This document shows, in pieces, positions 16,807-25,368 of a stretch of DNA of 46,430 nt. Numbering within the stretch: position 1 is the first letter of the stretch; each line of letters opens with the position of its first letter. The notes beneath the pieces are model-generated. The model made no database searches and had not been told where the DNA came from. It was given only the letters and a program-made list of their open reading frames with translations. This DNA is from Bacteroidaceae bacterium (GTDB lineage: Bacteria; Bacteroidota; Bacteroidia; Bacteroidales; Bacteroidaceae). The stretch covers positions 1 to 46,430 of the forward strand of contig JAFZYE010000020.1 in the NCBI GenBank assembly GCA_017616445.1, read 5' to 3'. A program made the position numbers and the translations under genes.

Positions 16807-18603
16807 ATGAATAATGGATTGCACATAAGCGCTGCAGAGTTTCTTCCAACGACGAAAAAGGAAGTAGAAGCACGAGGATGGGATGAGCTGGATATCATCC
16901 TGTTCTCGGGTGATGCGTATGTGGACCATCCATCGTTCGCAGCAGCAGTAATCGGCAGGATAATCGAGGCCGAAGGAATGCGTATCGCCATCGTGCCGCA
17001 GCCCGATTGGCACGGAGACTATCGCGACTTCACAAAGTTGGGACGTCCACGTCTGTTCTTCGCCATCTCGCCTGGATGCATGGATTCGATGGTGAACAAA
17101 TACACAGCAGCCAAACGACTGCGATCGGAGGATGCCTATAGTCCCGACGGACGACACGACAAACGGCCTGAGTATCCAACGATAGTCTACACGCAGATTT
17201 TGAAGCAATTGTATCCCGATACACCTGTGGTGATTGGCGGCATCGAGGCTTCACTACGCCGACTGACCCACTACGACTACTGGCAGGACCGACTTCGGAA
17301 ATGCATCTTGTGCGACAGCGGTGCTGATTTGCTCATATACGGCATGGGCGAACGTCCCATACAGCATCTCATTGACATACTCAACGACGAACTGCTGACA
17401 AATGGATTAGACTATGTGGACTGCCAGTTATTCCGCAACTTGTTGATGCGCCACCCACAGTTGCAGACGGTAATGCTGATGGATAAGAATGAGGTGAAAC
17501 TGACGGACAGCGACATCGTGCTGCACAGCCATGAACTGTGTTTGCACGACAAACGTTGCCAGGCAGAGAACTTCCGACATATCGAGGAGGAATCAAACAA
17601 AATGCATGCCCAGCGATTGCTACAAGAAGTAGACGGACGGTATGCGGTGGTGAACCCGCCCTACCCTCCGATGACGCAGGAAGAGATTGACCATTCGTTC
17701 GACCTGCCCTATACACGACTGCCCCACCCCAAATATCGTGGCAAGCGGATTCCTGCCTACGACATGATAAAGTTCTCTGTGAACTTGCATCGTGGTTGTT
17801 TCGGTGGTTGCGCCTTCTGCACCATCTCGGCTCATCAAGGAAAATTCATCTCGTGTCGCAGCAAAGAGAGCATACTGAGAGAGGTGCAGCAAATCATCGC
17901 AATGCCCGACTTCAAAGGCTACATCAGTGATCTGGGCGGACCGAGCGCCAACATGTATGGCATGCACGGGAAGAACCTCAAGCTATGCCAGCAATGCAAG
18001 AAGCCATCGTGTATCCATCCGAAGGTATGTCCTAACCTCAACACCGACCACAGCGCCCTGCTCGACATCTACCATGCCGTCGATGCGTTGAAAGGTGTGA
18101 AGAAGAGCTTTATCGGCAGCGGTGTGCGTTACGATCTCATCCTGCACGAAACAGGCGACGAACGTATCAACAAAGTGAACCGCCGCTATGCTCGTGAACT
18201 CATCGAGCACCATGTGAGCGGGCGATTGAAGGTGGCACCCGAACATACGAGCGATCAGGTGCTGCGCCTGATGCGCAAACCTTCATTTTCGCTGTTCTAC
18301 GACTTCAAGGCCCTATTCGACAAAGTGAACCACGAAGCACACCTGAACCAACAACTCATTCCATATTTCATCAGCAGTCACCCTGGATGTACCAACAAGG
18401 ACATGCAGCAACTGGCAGAACTGACCAGACGGATGGGCTACAAACTGGAGCAAGTGCAGGACTTCACCCCCACACCGATGACGGTGAGCACAGAGACATG
18501 GTACACAGGTTTCCATCCTTATACGCTCGAACCTGTCTACTCGGCCAAGACGCCGAAGCAAAAAAAAGAACAAAATCAGTATTTCTTCTGGTACAAGAAG
18601 TAA
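16807..18603 (+). CDS. YgiQ family radical SAM protein
   Basis: The protein is 598 residues from ATG 16807. The family is a conserved radical SAM group of unknown biochemical role. The N-terminal domain carries the hallmark LPTTKKEVEARGWDELD and ILFSGDAYVDHPSF, then IGGIEASLRR. The radical SAM cluster motif is CFGGCAFC (CxxxCxxC) followed by TISAHQGK. A second Cys group (CQQCKKPSCIHPKVC) may bind a further Fe-S cluster. The end (VYSAKTPKQKKEQNQYFFWYKK) matches the family tail. The longer open frame starting at 16768 overlaps the promoter, so I rejected it. The stop TAA is the first word of a TAATGTA-type repeat. Confidence 0.93.
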   Translation: MNNGLHISAAEFLPTTKKEVEARGWDELDIILFSGDAYVDHPSFAAAVIGRIIEAEGMRIAIVPQPDWHGDYRDFTKLGRPRLFFAISPGCMDSMVNKYTAAKRLRSEDAYSPDGRHDKRPEYPTIVYTQILKQLYPDTPVVIGGIEASLRRLTHYDYWQDRLRKCILCDSGADLLIYGMGERPIQHLIDILNDELLTNGLDYVDCQLFRNLLMRHPQLQTVMLMDKNEVKLTDSDIVLHSHELCLHDKRCQAENFRHIEEESNKMHAQRLLQEVDGRYAVVNPPYPPMTQEEIDHSFDLPYTRLPHPKYRGKRIPAYDMIKFSVNLHRGCFGGCAFCTISAHQGKFISCRSKESILREVQQIIAMPDFKGYISDLGGPSANMYGMHGKNLKLCQQCKKPSCIHPKVCPNLNTDHSALLDIYHAVDALKGVKKSFIGSGVRYDLILHETGDERINKVNRRYARELIEHHVSGRLKVAPEHTSDQVLRLMRKPSFSLFYDFKALFDKVNHEAHLNQQLIPYFISSHPGCTNKDMQQLAELTRRMGYKLEQVQDFTPTPMTVSTETWYTGFHPYTLEPVYSAKTPKQKKEQNQYFFWYKK

Positions 18604-18640
18604 TATATAATGTAAAATGTATAATGTATAATATAAAAAA
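18601..18640. repeat. AATGTAAAATGTATAATGTA phrase repeat
   Basis: Four to five AATGTA-type words begin with the TAA stop of ygiQ and end just before the GH30 start codon at 18648. Confidence 0.6.
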
Positions 18641-18647
18641 TAGACCT

Positions 18648-21218
18648 ATGAGAATCGTTCAAATTACACTTGCTTTACTACTTTGCTGTACTTCGCTTGC
18701 AGCACAGACAAAGTCAACACTACGTTTCAACACATCGGTGAAGCACCAACACATCACAGGCTTCGGTGGTTTCGTCTGCTCACCTCAGTTTACTTACAAC
18801 CACATGTCGGAAACGGAAATCAAGAAGGTATGGGGAAAGTCCAGCACGGTAGGTTGTAACATCATGCGTCTCTATATTCCTATCGGCAAAAATGCCTGGG
18901 GTCAATCGCTCAATACTGCCAAGTTGGCCAAGCAGATGGGATTGATTGTCTTCGCCTCACCTTGGGGACAGCCTGCCGAATGGAAGACCAACAATTCGAG
19001 CAATGCAAAAACTGAGAGCGGTGAAGTAGGCAAACTGAAAAAGGAGAATTGGCCCGACTATGCGCAGTATCTTGAGGAATATGTACAATACCTACGCAAA
19101 AACGGTGTGGAACTCGATGCCATCTCCATTCAGAACGAACCCGACTGGACACCTACTTATGCAGGCTGTTCATGGTCGACCAGCGAGATGGCTGAGTTCG
19201 TCAAGACCTACGGACGTACCATCAGCTGTAAGATTATGGCTCCTGAGAGCATCGGATGCAGCGATTCGTATGCCAATGCGTTGAATGCAAGCAGTGTCGT
19301 CGACTGCTTCGACATCTATGGCGGACACCAGTACGGCGGCATCGGAACGGCCTACAAGAACCTCGCAAAGAAGGGCAAGGAAATATGGATGACCGAATAC
19401 CTCATCAACTGGAACGAAAACGAAGGGAATGAACGCAACTACGACTTCTCGAAAGACTTCTTCAATTTCTATCGCGCCATCAACACTTGCATGATTGGCG
19501 ACTTCAACGCATGGATTCATTACGCGGCTAAGCGTTACTATGCGATGATGGGTGACGGCCAGCGTGGAGCAGGCAGTAGCGGAACCATCACCAAACGCGG
19601 CTACATCATGGCACACTTCGCCAGGTTCATCACAGGTATGACCCGTATCGAGGGTACCTTCACCAACGGAGGCATGGAGGGAACGTACTATCAGTCAACT
19701 ACGGGTGATACCGTGGTGGCCGTCCTTGCCAACAATTCGGACGAGACCCACAACCTCACCGTCGACCTGCCGTTCTACACCAAGAAAGGAAAGGTGGTCA
19801 CGACCAACAAGACCAAGAACTTCACACAGGTCAACATCAACATGGAAGCAGAGACATGCCGTCCGCAAGCCGAAGTGGCACCTCAGAGTGTGGTGACGCT
19901 CTTCTTTGTGAAGTCGAGCGACCGCACAGCCTCCGACATGAAGTCCACGACCAAACGCTTCGACCGCATCGAAGACATGGTGCCAACACGCACTACCTTC
20001 GGTACGAACTATAAAATCAGCAACAAGACCAAGACCTTCGACCACGAGAACCCACTCATCTCAACCCGTACGGGATTAACACTAGGTTATGTAGAATTGA
20101 ACAACCGCTATTCGAAAATGGTGATGAATGTGAAGAAAGTGACTTCTGCGGCCAACTACACTTCGTCGAAGACTACCTTGATCTATGTAAACAAAGAAGG
20201 CAAGCTGGCACGACACGACTACGGAGAAATAGACCTGAACCGACGAGAGAACTTCGACCTTGTGTTCGACCTCTCACCGAAGACCCTTGAGGACGGGTGT
20301 ATCGGTATCATCTCGATGACCAACAATAACTACAACTCAAAGTTGACCATCACTTTTGGAGATGTCTACTTCGCTAACGAAGGACAGTATTCTGCAACTC
20401 TCAGCGGTGCCTACGTTGCAGATGACAGCTATATGCTCGACTTCTCTGCAGACGCATCTTGCACCAGTCTCGACCTATCGTCAGTCACCGAGTTACCAAC
20501 CGAACTGCCTTGGCTCGCAGGAACCAATAAAGTGGTATATGTAGGAGAAGATAGCCCGCTCAACGGAACGAATGTCGTAGCAGGAACAACCTGCAACTCG
20601 CTCATCCTCAACAGGAACGGAGGAGACTTCCGTCCGGCGAAAGCCTTCACTGCCGGGGAGGCAACACTCGCCATTGACGGTGAAGGGGTTTGGCTCTTCG
20701 CCAGTCCGTTCTCGGCACAAATACCCGACGGATACAGAGCCTTCGTCATCAACGACGACTGCACCACGACACAGATGCGGTCCATACCAGCCAATAAACC
20801 GATACTGCTTATTTCAGGAGAGCAACCAACAAATCCGACCCGTTCCGAGAACGATATGATAATACGTGGCAACGGAGAGATTGTTCCTGTGAGTTGTCCA
20901 GTAACAGCAAAGATACAATATACCTACACCGCAACACCGATCTACCCAGGTGACTACGTGTTCGGCAGTGTAAACGGACAAGCAGGATTCGTCCGAGTGA
21001 CCGAAGCCACCACCCTACCGCCATTCAGCATCTATGCACAACTCGACTCCAGCGACGACTTCGTTCCATTGAGTGGAGAAGATACAGGTATTAAAGAGGT
21101 TAGCGGTGAGCGGTTAGCGATTAGAGATAAGGTATACGACCTCAGCGGACGGAAAGTAAACGGGATGCCCATAAAGGGAATCAACATCATCGACGGTAAG
21201 AAGATACTAATTAGATAA
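18648..21218 (+). CDS. GH30 family glycoside hydrolase with T9SS C-terminal tail
   Basis: The product is 856 residues from the ATG at 18648, chosen for its signal peptide (MRIVQITLALLLCCTSLAAQ). Residues of about 25-420 form a GH30 catalytic barrel plus side beta-domain. The opening HITGFGGF, the acid/base Glu164 in SIQNEPDW and the nucleophile Glu250 in WMTEYLINWNE are present. The fold and motifs resemble bacterial xylan/glucuronoxylan-type GH30 members, but the subfamily needs a tree. The middle and C-terminal parts are beta-rich (about 440-800). The end VYDLSGRKVNGMPIKGINI is a Prevotella-style T9SS sorting signal, so it should be surface-exposed or secreted. A GTTAGCGGTGAGCGGTTAG word repeat is translated just before this tail. 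With the CE15 esterase it could act on glucuronoxylan. Confidence 0.85.
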   Translation: MRIVQITLALLLCCTSLAAQTKSTLRFNTSVKHQHITGFGGFVCSPQFTYNHMSETEIKKVWGKSSTVGCNIMRLYIPIGKNAWGQSLNTAKLAKQMGLIVFASPWGQPAEWKTNNSSNAKTESGEVGKLKKENWPDYAQYLEEYVQYLRKNGVELDAISIQNEPDWTPTYAGCSWSTSEMAEFVKTYGRTISCKIMAPESIGCSDSYANALNASSVVDCFDIYGGHQYGGIGTAYKNLAKKGKEIWMTEYLINWNENEGNERNYDFSKDFFNFYRAINTCMIGDFNAWIHYAAKRYYAMMGDGQRGAGSSGTITKRGYIMAHFARFITGMTRIEGTFTNGGMEGTYYQSTTGDTVVAVLANNSDETHNLTVDLPFYTKKGKVVTTNKTKNFTQVNINMEAETCRPQAEVAPQSVVTLFFVKSSDRTASDMKSTTKRFDRIEDMVPTRTTFGTNYKISNKTKTFDHENPLISTRTGLTLGYVELNNRYSKMVMNVKKVTSAANYTSSKTTLIYVNKEGKLARHDYGEIDLNRRENFDLVFDLSPKTLEDGCIGIISMTNNNYNSKLTITFGDVYFANEGQYSATLSGAYVADDSYMLDFSADASCTSLDLSSVTELPTELPWLAGTNKVVYVGEDSPLNGTNVVAGTTCNSLILNRNGGDFRPAKAFTAGEATLAIDGEGVWLFASPFSAQIPDGYRAFVINDDCTTTQMRSIPANKPILLISGEQPTNPTRSENDMIIRGNGEIVPVSCPVTAKIQYTYTATPIYPGDYVFGSVNGQAGFVRVTEATTLPPFSIYAQLDSSDDFVPLSGEDTGIKEVSGERLAIRDKVYDLSGRKVNGMPIKGINIIDGKKILIR

Positions 21219-21254
21219 AAATAATAAGGTGGAGATCTCCACCTTATTATTTTT
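21217..21254. terminator. perfect 38-bp palindrome, bidirectional terminator
   Basis: Two exact 19-bp arms centred on GGAGATCTCC, ending in T-runs on both strands, between the convergent GH30 and DUF5606 genes. Confidence 0.93.
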
Positions 21255-21255
21255 A

Positions 21256-21681
21256 TTATGATTCTTTTTCTTCCTTTTCTTCTTTCTGTTCAAAGTCGGT
21301 AACACCCGCCTTCACCAAAATGTTATACCATGCTATGACCTTGCGCATGTCGCTCACACGAACACGCTCCGTATCGTAGTTCGGCAACGCCTTTTCAAAG
21401 AACGCTACGATATCTTCATTGTCTGCCTTCTTGTGGTTGATGTCCACCTCCTTACCCTCGTAGAGTTTCTTAATAGAGTCGAACACGCTGATGAGCGGTG
21501 TGTCTTCTCCGTCGTCTGTATAGATAGAAATCTCAGAGACTGCAACAACACGATCGCTGGCGTATGCAGGCATACGGCGCTTTGCTTCATCGAGTGACTC
21601 TACAATCAGCATGTTCTTACCTCGGCTAATCATCCGATAGAGTCCTGGTTTGCCAGAAATGGCTAATACTTCTTTTATCAT
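21256..21681 (-). CDS. DUF5606 family protein
   Basis: A 141-residue cytoplasmic protein of a Bacteroidota-restricted family with the conserved opening LAISGKPGLYRMISRGKNMLIVES-type segment and a middle FDSIKKLYEGKEV. No enzyme motif is visible; the C-terminus is acidic/lysine-rich (EQKEEKEEKES). It is the last gene of the nusB-yajC-ybbR-coaE-DUF5606 set and overlaps coaE by 4 nt (ATGA), so it is translationally coupled to CoA synthesis. Function is unknown. Confidence 0.85.
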   Translation of the reverse strand: MIKEVLAISGKPGLYRMISRGKNMLIVESLDEAKRRMPAYASDRVVAVSEISIYTDDGEDTPLISVFDSIKKLYEGKEVDINHKKADNEDIVAFFEKALPNYDTERVRVSDMRKVIAWYNILVKAGVTDFEQKEEKEEKES

Positions 21682-22244
21682 ATCTGTATGTTTTGTAATT
21701 GTTTGAGTATATTATTATTACCGTTGTTGATGATGCAATAGTCTGAAAGCTTCATCTTCACAGCCTCAGGCATCTGTGCCTTGATACGGGCATAAGCCTC
21801 ATTACGAGTAATCTTGTCACGATGGATAATACGCTTGATGCGAACATCGTCAGCAGCAAATACATAGAGAACCTTGTCAACAGCATCAGCCATACCCGAC
21901 TCGTACAAGATGGCACTTTCCATGAACATCACTTCTGAGTCTTGAAAATTGCACCACATTTCAAAGTCGCTGCGTACACGTGGATGGACAAGTGCACCTA
22001 TCTTCTCTTGGTTCTCCTTACTTGCGTAAAGAAAGTTTGCAATCACTGGTTTGTTCAGGTTGCCATCATCCAGATAGGCATCCTCGCCAATGAGTTTGAT
22101 CAGTTCAGACTTAATGGTCTCATCTTCTTTCATAATAATTCTAGCGCGATCATCGCAGCTATAGACTGGGAAACCTTTCTTCTTCAGAAAGTTTGCCACA
22201 TAGGTTTTTCCACTACCTATTCCTCCTGTAATTCCTATTTTCAT
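21678..22244 (-). CDS. coaE: dephospho-CoA kinase
   Basis: CoaE performs the last step of CoA synthesis, phosphorylating the 3'-hydroxyl of dephospho-CoA. The 188-residue protein opens with the P-loop MKIGITGGIGSGKT and contains CDDRAR and LVHPRVRSDF, with the VLYVFAADDVRIKRIIHRD lid segment. I chose the ATG at 22244; an upstream TTG at 22250 would extend into ybbR. It lies 2 nt after ybbR and overlaps DUF5606 by 4 nt. The window thus holds both ends of the pantothenate-to-CoA route (panC, panD, coaE) in separate operons. Confidence 0.95.
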   Translation of the reverse strand: MKIGITGGIGSGKTYVANFLKKKGFPVYSCDDRARIIMKEDETIKSELIKLIGEDAYLDDGNLNKPVIANFLYASKENQEKIGALVHPRVRSDFEMWCNFQDSEVMFMESAILYESGMADAVDKVLYVFAADDVRIKRIIHRDKITRNEAYARIKAQMPEAVKMKLSDYCIINNGNNNILKQLQNIQI

Positions 22245-22246
22245 AA

Positions 22247-23251
22247 TCAATCTTCTTGTTCTATAACGTAGTCCACTACTTCTGGGTTAACTTTTATGTT
22301 AGATATACCTTTTGGTGATTCACGAATAATTAATTTACATTTTCGGTCTTGTGCCTTGATGGTGTTATAATCGACCACAACGACAAAATCATCTTCTGTA
22401 ATGTTGTTGAACATTGTTGCGCTAACACGAAACGTTACATCTGCCGTCAAAGGGAATGTCCGCAATATCTTGTTGTGCGGTATGTTCTCACAATAGATAG
22501 GAACCTTCACGGTCTTGGCGGTAAAGAGGTCAACACAGACTTTTACATTGACCGTATCAGGGATCATCTTCACCCCTTTTATCTTGTTGAGCGAGAGGCG
22601 GAATCTGAGCGTATCTTGTACATTGTTTTTAATAAAAGGCTCCGTATAAACCACTTTGATGGTGTCGAAGATGGCCGACGGTGCATAGATATCAACGTAC
22701 TTCGGTTGTAACTCAATGCCACAAAGCATATACTCTTCTGATGTACGGATCTTGCCTTGAAACTCAATCGGTATTTGCTTATGCTCACCCATCGAATAGA
22801 AGACATCAACTGTCGATGGGTTTACCGTTTGCAACGTTACTCCCTTGGGCAGTTCTTTCGTCAGGGTCTTTTTCCACACATAGTTGTCGATAGTTAATGT
22901 ACCTCCCATCTTCGGCAAGTCATTGTAATCGACGTTCAACACCTTGTATTGCTTGTTAACAACATACTGCAGAATGGTGAATCCCCTACCCGACACGGCT
23001 ACAGAAACAGTCTTCGGCATGTCGGATGTGAATATCAGGTTCTTCGGAACATTGACAATCCTCAGGTCATACTCCAGATTAACAGTTGTGTGATCCTTGA
23101 ATGTCTGCGACAGCCAAAACGCCACAGCAACGATAAGAAAGAGGAGAAACACCATAATTTCCCTGTTTACCGTCACAAAGCGGAAACGTTGGAACAAGGA
23201 ACGGATGTACGCAACACTCCGTTTTCTTAATATGGTGAAACCTGATTCCAT
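22247..23251 (-). CDS. YbbR-like domain protein
   Basis: A 334-residue protein with one N-terminal membrane segment (EIMVFLLFLIVAVAFWLSQTF) followed by beta-rich YbbR repeats facing the periplasm (VSVAVSGRGFTILQ; IPIEFQGKIRTSEEYMLCG; VKVPIYCENIP). In Firmicutes, YbbR/CdaR regulates the c-di-AMP cyclase CdaA, but no cyclase gene is present here, so the role in this organism is open. The start may be ATG 23251 or GTG 23260. It sits between yajC and coaE in the usual Bacteroidota order. Confidence 0.85.
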   Translation of the reverse strand: MESGFTILRKRSVAYIRSLFQRFRFVTVNREIMVFLLFLIVAVAFWLSQTFKDHTTVNLEYDLRIVNVPKNLIFTSDMPKTVSVAVSGRGFTILQYVVNKQYKVLNVDYNDLPKMGGTLTIDNYVWKKTLTKELPKGVTLQTVNPSTVDVFYSMGEHKQIPIEFQGKIRTSEEYMLCGIELQPKYVDIYAPSAIFDTIKVVYTEPFIKNNVQDTLRFRLSLNKIKGVKMIPDTVNVKVCVDLFTAKTVKVPIYCENIPHNKILRTFPLTADVTFRVSATMFNNITEDDFVVVVDYNTIKAQDRKCKLIIRESPKGISNIKVNPEVVDYVIEQED

Positions 23252-23280
23252 TGGGGACACAATTACACAGGTCGGGATGC

Positions 23281-23628
23281 TTACTTCTGTACGGATTGTG
23301 CAACGTCTGCAAACACGTAATTACGATCTACCTGAATCGTTATACCCTTTGCGATTTCAATAGTTACGTATGATTCTCCTTCGTTGAGATCTTTGATGGT
23401 GCCATACATTCCACCTCCGGTCACTACACGTGTTCCGACAGTAAGACTGTTACGAAACTTCTGAATCTCCTTTGCTCGTTTTTGCTGAGGACGAATCATA
23501 AAGAAATACATGATTGCAAACAATGCAACCAGCATTATAATCATTGTAGGATCAAAACCACCTAGTCCTTTGGCTTCTTTTCCTGCTTCTGCTGCACCTT
23601 GGGCAGCCTGTAATAGTTGAAACATCAT
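23281..23628 (-). CDS. yajC: preprotein translocase subunit YajC
   Basis: YajC is a small inner-membrane partner of SecDF in protein export. The 115-residue protein has a Gly/Ala-rich N-terminus, one membrane helix (MIIMLVALFAIMYFFMI) directly followed by the signature RPQQKRAKE, then a basic/beta domain with VGTRVVTGGGMYGTI. Two adjacent ATG codons (23628, 23625) are possible starts. It follows nusB by 33 nt and precedes ybbR by about 30 nt. Confidence 0.95.
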   Translation of the reverse strand: MMFQLLQAAQGAAEAGKEAKGLGGFDPTMIIMLVALFAIMYFFMIRPQQKRAKEIQKFRNSLTVGTRVVTGGGMYGTIKDLNEGESYVTIEIAKGITIQVDRNYVFADVAQSVQK

Positions 23629-23661
23629 AATTGTTTGTTTTAGTTATAGGTTAATGACTCT

Positions 23662-24591
23662 CTATTTCTTAATTAGCTTATGCTCTTTCATCAGTCGTTT
23701 TGAGATATTATCGAGAATACCGTTGATGTAAACATGGCTCTTTGGTGTACTATAGCACTTCGCCAACTCTACATACTCATTGATAGATACCGTTATGGGA
23801 ATCTCCGGGAAACTCAGTATCTCTGCCAAAGCCATCTGCATCAAGATGACATCCATGTATGCCAGACGGTTAAATTCCCAGTTCTTCACACTCTTGCTGA
23901 TGAGCAACTGGTAATACTGGCAATTCTCTATGGCTTTTCTGATTAGCGTCGTTGCGAACTCACGATCCTCATAGTCACGAAACTCTGGCAACAAATCCTG
24001 ATCAGCACCATTTGCCTCGTCAAAACGCTTGATGGTCTTCAACACAAATGTGTCGACGGTCTCTTTGTCATCATTCCAATAGATGCACTTATCCTCCAGA
24101 TTCTCCTCGATGGCTTCCGACTTCATGATGATGTTCTTGTAAATCTTACGCCACAACTCACGATCGTCTGCATATGTCACATCAGGCATCATCATGTACT
24201 CAGCGTAGAAATCCGACTCTGTAATGGATGCATAGAGCCGCTTAAGTAACTCACGGTCTTCCACCCATCCGAGCGTCTTGCTCTGATCCACGAATTTCAT
24301 CAACTGTTTGTTGTCGGACAACTGAGCCACAAACCGATTTTCCAAGAACCGATGACTAATGACAGTTTCGACATGTGCCACTTTGTTGCGTTCTTCCTGG
24401 TCATTGATGATTTCGTCAGCCATTCGCGTAATATCGACCATCAACAGCAAAAGCAGATTATACAGGTCGTAAGCTTTGGAAAGGCTATCCAATAAAGTCT
24501 TCTCTGCGGTGTCGACATGACTGCCTCCATTTTGATAATACGCGTAAAGAAGTTGAAGTATCTTAATTCGAATTAATGTACGATTTATCAT
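23662..24591 (-). CDS. nusB: transcription antitermination factor NusB, long form
   Basis: NusB binds boxA RNA with S10 and promotes rRNA antitermination. The 309-residue product is about twice the E. coli length, as is normal in Bacteroidota. The N-terminal half (MINRTLIRIKILQLLYAYYQ) and the C-terminal half, which holds the conserved FNRLAYMDVILMQMALAEI and PITVSINEYVELAKCY segments, are helical throughout. It is the first gene of the minus-strand operon, with a -7 element at 24623-24630, and is divergent from the PUR protein. Confidence 0.93.
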   Translation of the reverse strand: MINRTLIRIKILQLLYAYYQNGGSHVDTAEKTLLDSLSKAYDLYNLLLLLMVDITRMADEIINDQEERNKVAHVETVISHRFLENRFVAQLSDNKQLMKFVDQSKTLGWVEDRELLKRLYASITESDFYAEYMMMPDVTYADDRELWRKIYKNIIMKSEAIEENLEDKCIYWNDDKETVDTFVLKTIKRFDEANGADQDLLPEFRDYEDREFATTLIRKAIENCQYYQLLISKSVKNWEFNRLAYMDVILMQMALAEILSFPEIPITVSINEYVELAKCYSTPKSHVYINGILDNISKRLMKEHKLIKK

Positions 24592-24622
24592 AACAAAAAA
24601 CTCTTTTTTTGATTTCGCAGTG

Positions 24623-24630
24623 CAAAATTA
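24623..24630 (-). promoter_or_regulatory. -7 element (TAATTTTG) of the nusB operon
   Basis: CAAAATTA on the plus strand, 32 bp upstream of the nusB ATG. No good -33 box is visible. Confidence 0.5.
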
Positions 24631-24719
24631 TAAAAAATATCTCAATTTTCTTGCATATCTCAAAAAAAAAGAACAAATTTGCAGTTGATTTTAATGTTGA
24701 ACTCTGAAAACTTAAGAGG

Positions 24720-25058
24720 ATGATGACGAATGCAGACAAAGAACTGGTCTTCTCAGAGAGTGTAAAGGCTGGTAAAAGAATTTATTATTTTGACGTGAAA
24801 CAGAGTCGTAATGGAGACAAATATGTTGCCATTACAGAGAGTAAGAAAATCGTATCAGGACCAGAAGACAATCCGCAGATCAGTTACGAGAAGCACAAGG
24901 TGTTCCTGTATAAGGAAGACTTTGAGAAGTTTACCAATGCGCTCAACAAAGCAATCGATGTAGCGACCACCGGAGTTCCTCCAACGGAAGAGACAGAAAC
25001 TGCTGATGAGACTGAACCCGTAGAACCGGTCGATACCAACATAGACATCCAGTTCTAA
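24720..25058 (+). CDS. PUR family (DUF3276) DNA/RNA-binding protein
   Basis: A 112-residue protein with one PUR-alpha-like repeat: RIYYFDVKQSRNGDKYVAITESK, then the helix VFLYKEDFEKFTNALNKAI. Bacterial members bind single-stranded nucleic acid; the biological role in Bacteroidota is not settled. The last 30 residues are an acidic, Thr/Glu/Pro-rich tail (TEETETADETEPVEP), probably disordered. It is monocistronic and ends at the terminator shared with tRNA-Cys. The first two codons are both ATG (24720, 24723), so the exact start is uncertain by one residue. Confidence 0.9.
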   Translation: MMTNADKELVFSESVKAGKRIYYFDVKQSRNGDKYVAITESKKIVSGPEDNPQISYEKHKVFLYKEDFEKFTNALNKAIDVATTGVPPTEETETADETEPVEPVDTNIDIQF

Positions 25059-25164
25059 AAACGAGGTTTGCACTGACCCGTTCGGGACGAAGGCACATAT
25101 TCTCATATATTGTGTCTTAGAATGTTGTGTGACTATCAATCACAAGACTACAATCCCCAAAAAC

Positions 25165-25195
25165 AAAAAAAGATACAGTGTGCTGTATCTTTTTT
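25165..25195. terminator. bidirectional terminator between the PUR gene and tRNA-Cys
   Basis: AGATACAG (25171-25178), TGTG loop, CTGTATCT (25183-25190), flanked by an A-run on the left and a T-run on the right. Confidence 0.9.
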
Positions 25196-25200
25196 GTGTG

Positions 25201-25272
25201 AGGTCGGTACCCGATTCGAACGGGTGTAGACGGTTTTGCAGACCGTTGACTAAGCCTCTCATCCAACCGACC
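25201..25272 (-). tRNA. tRNA-Cys (anticodon GCA)
   Basis: On the minus strand the acceptor arm GGTCGGT pairs with ACCGACC, the T arm contains GTTCGAATC, and the anticodon arm ACGGTCTGCAAAACCGT presents GCA. The discriminator base is U, as expected for cysteine tRNA. CCA is not encoded. Confidence 0.95.
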
Positions 25273-25290
25273 ATTTCCGTTTAGCGGGTG

Positions 25291-25345
25291 CAAAGTTACA
25301 AAATAATTCACAATGCACAATGCATAATGCATAATAATTTGACAA
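25291..25345 (-). promoter_or_regulatory. repeat-type promoter of tRNA-Cys
   Basis: Read on the minus strand, repeated ATGCATTATGCATTGTGCA words lead to TGAATTATTTTGTAACTTTG (-7 element at 25291-25298). TTG lies about 19 bp upstream (CAA at 25318-25320). It is a relative of the promoter repeats of panC, pyrB and the CotH gene, in inverted orientation. Confidence 0.75.
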
Positions 25346-25368
25346 AAAAACGCAAAAAAACGTCTCAC

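Noticed and set aside
18387..18647. N-terminal extension of GH30 overlapping ygiQ
   Set aside because: It overlaps the end of ygiQ in another frame, and a clean signal peptide begins at 18648.
21217..21254. Insertion-sequence end or attachment site
   Set aside because: The perfect palindrome lies between convergent stops and has terminator features on both strands; no transposase or target duplication is seen.
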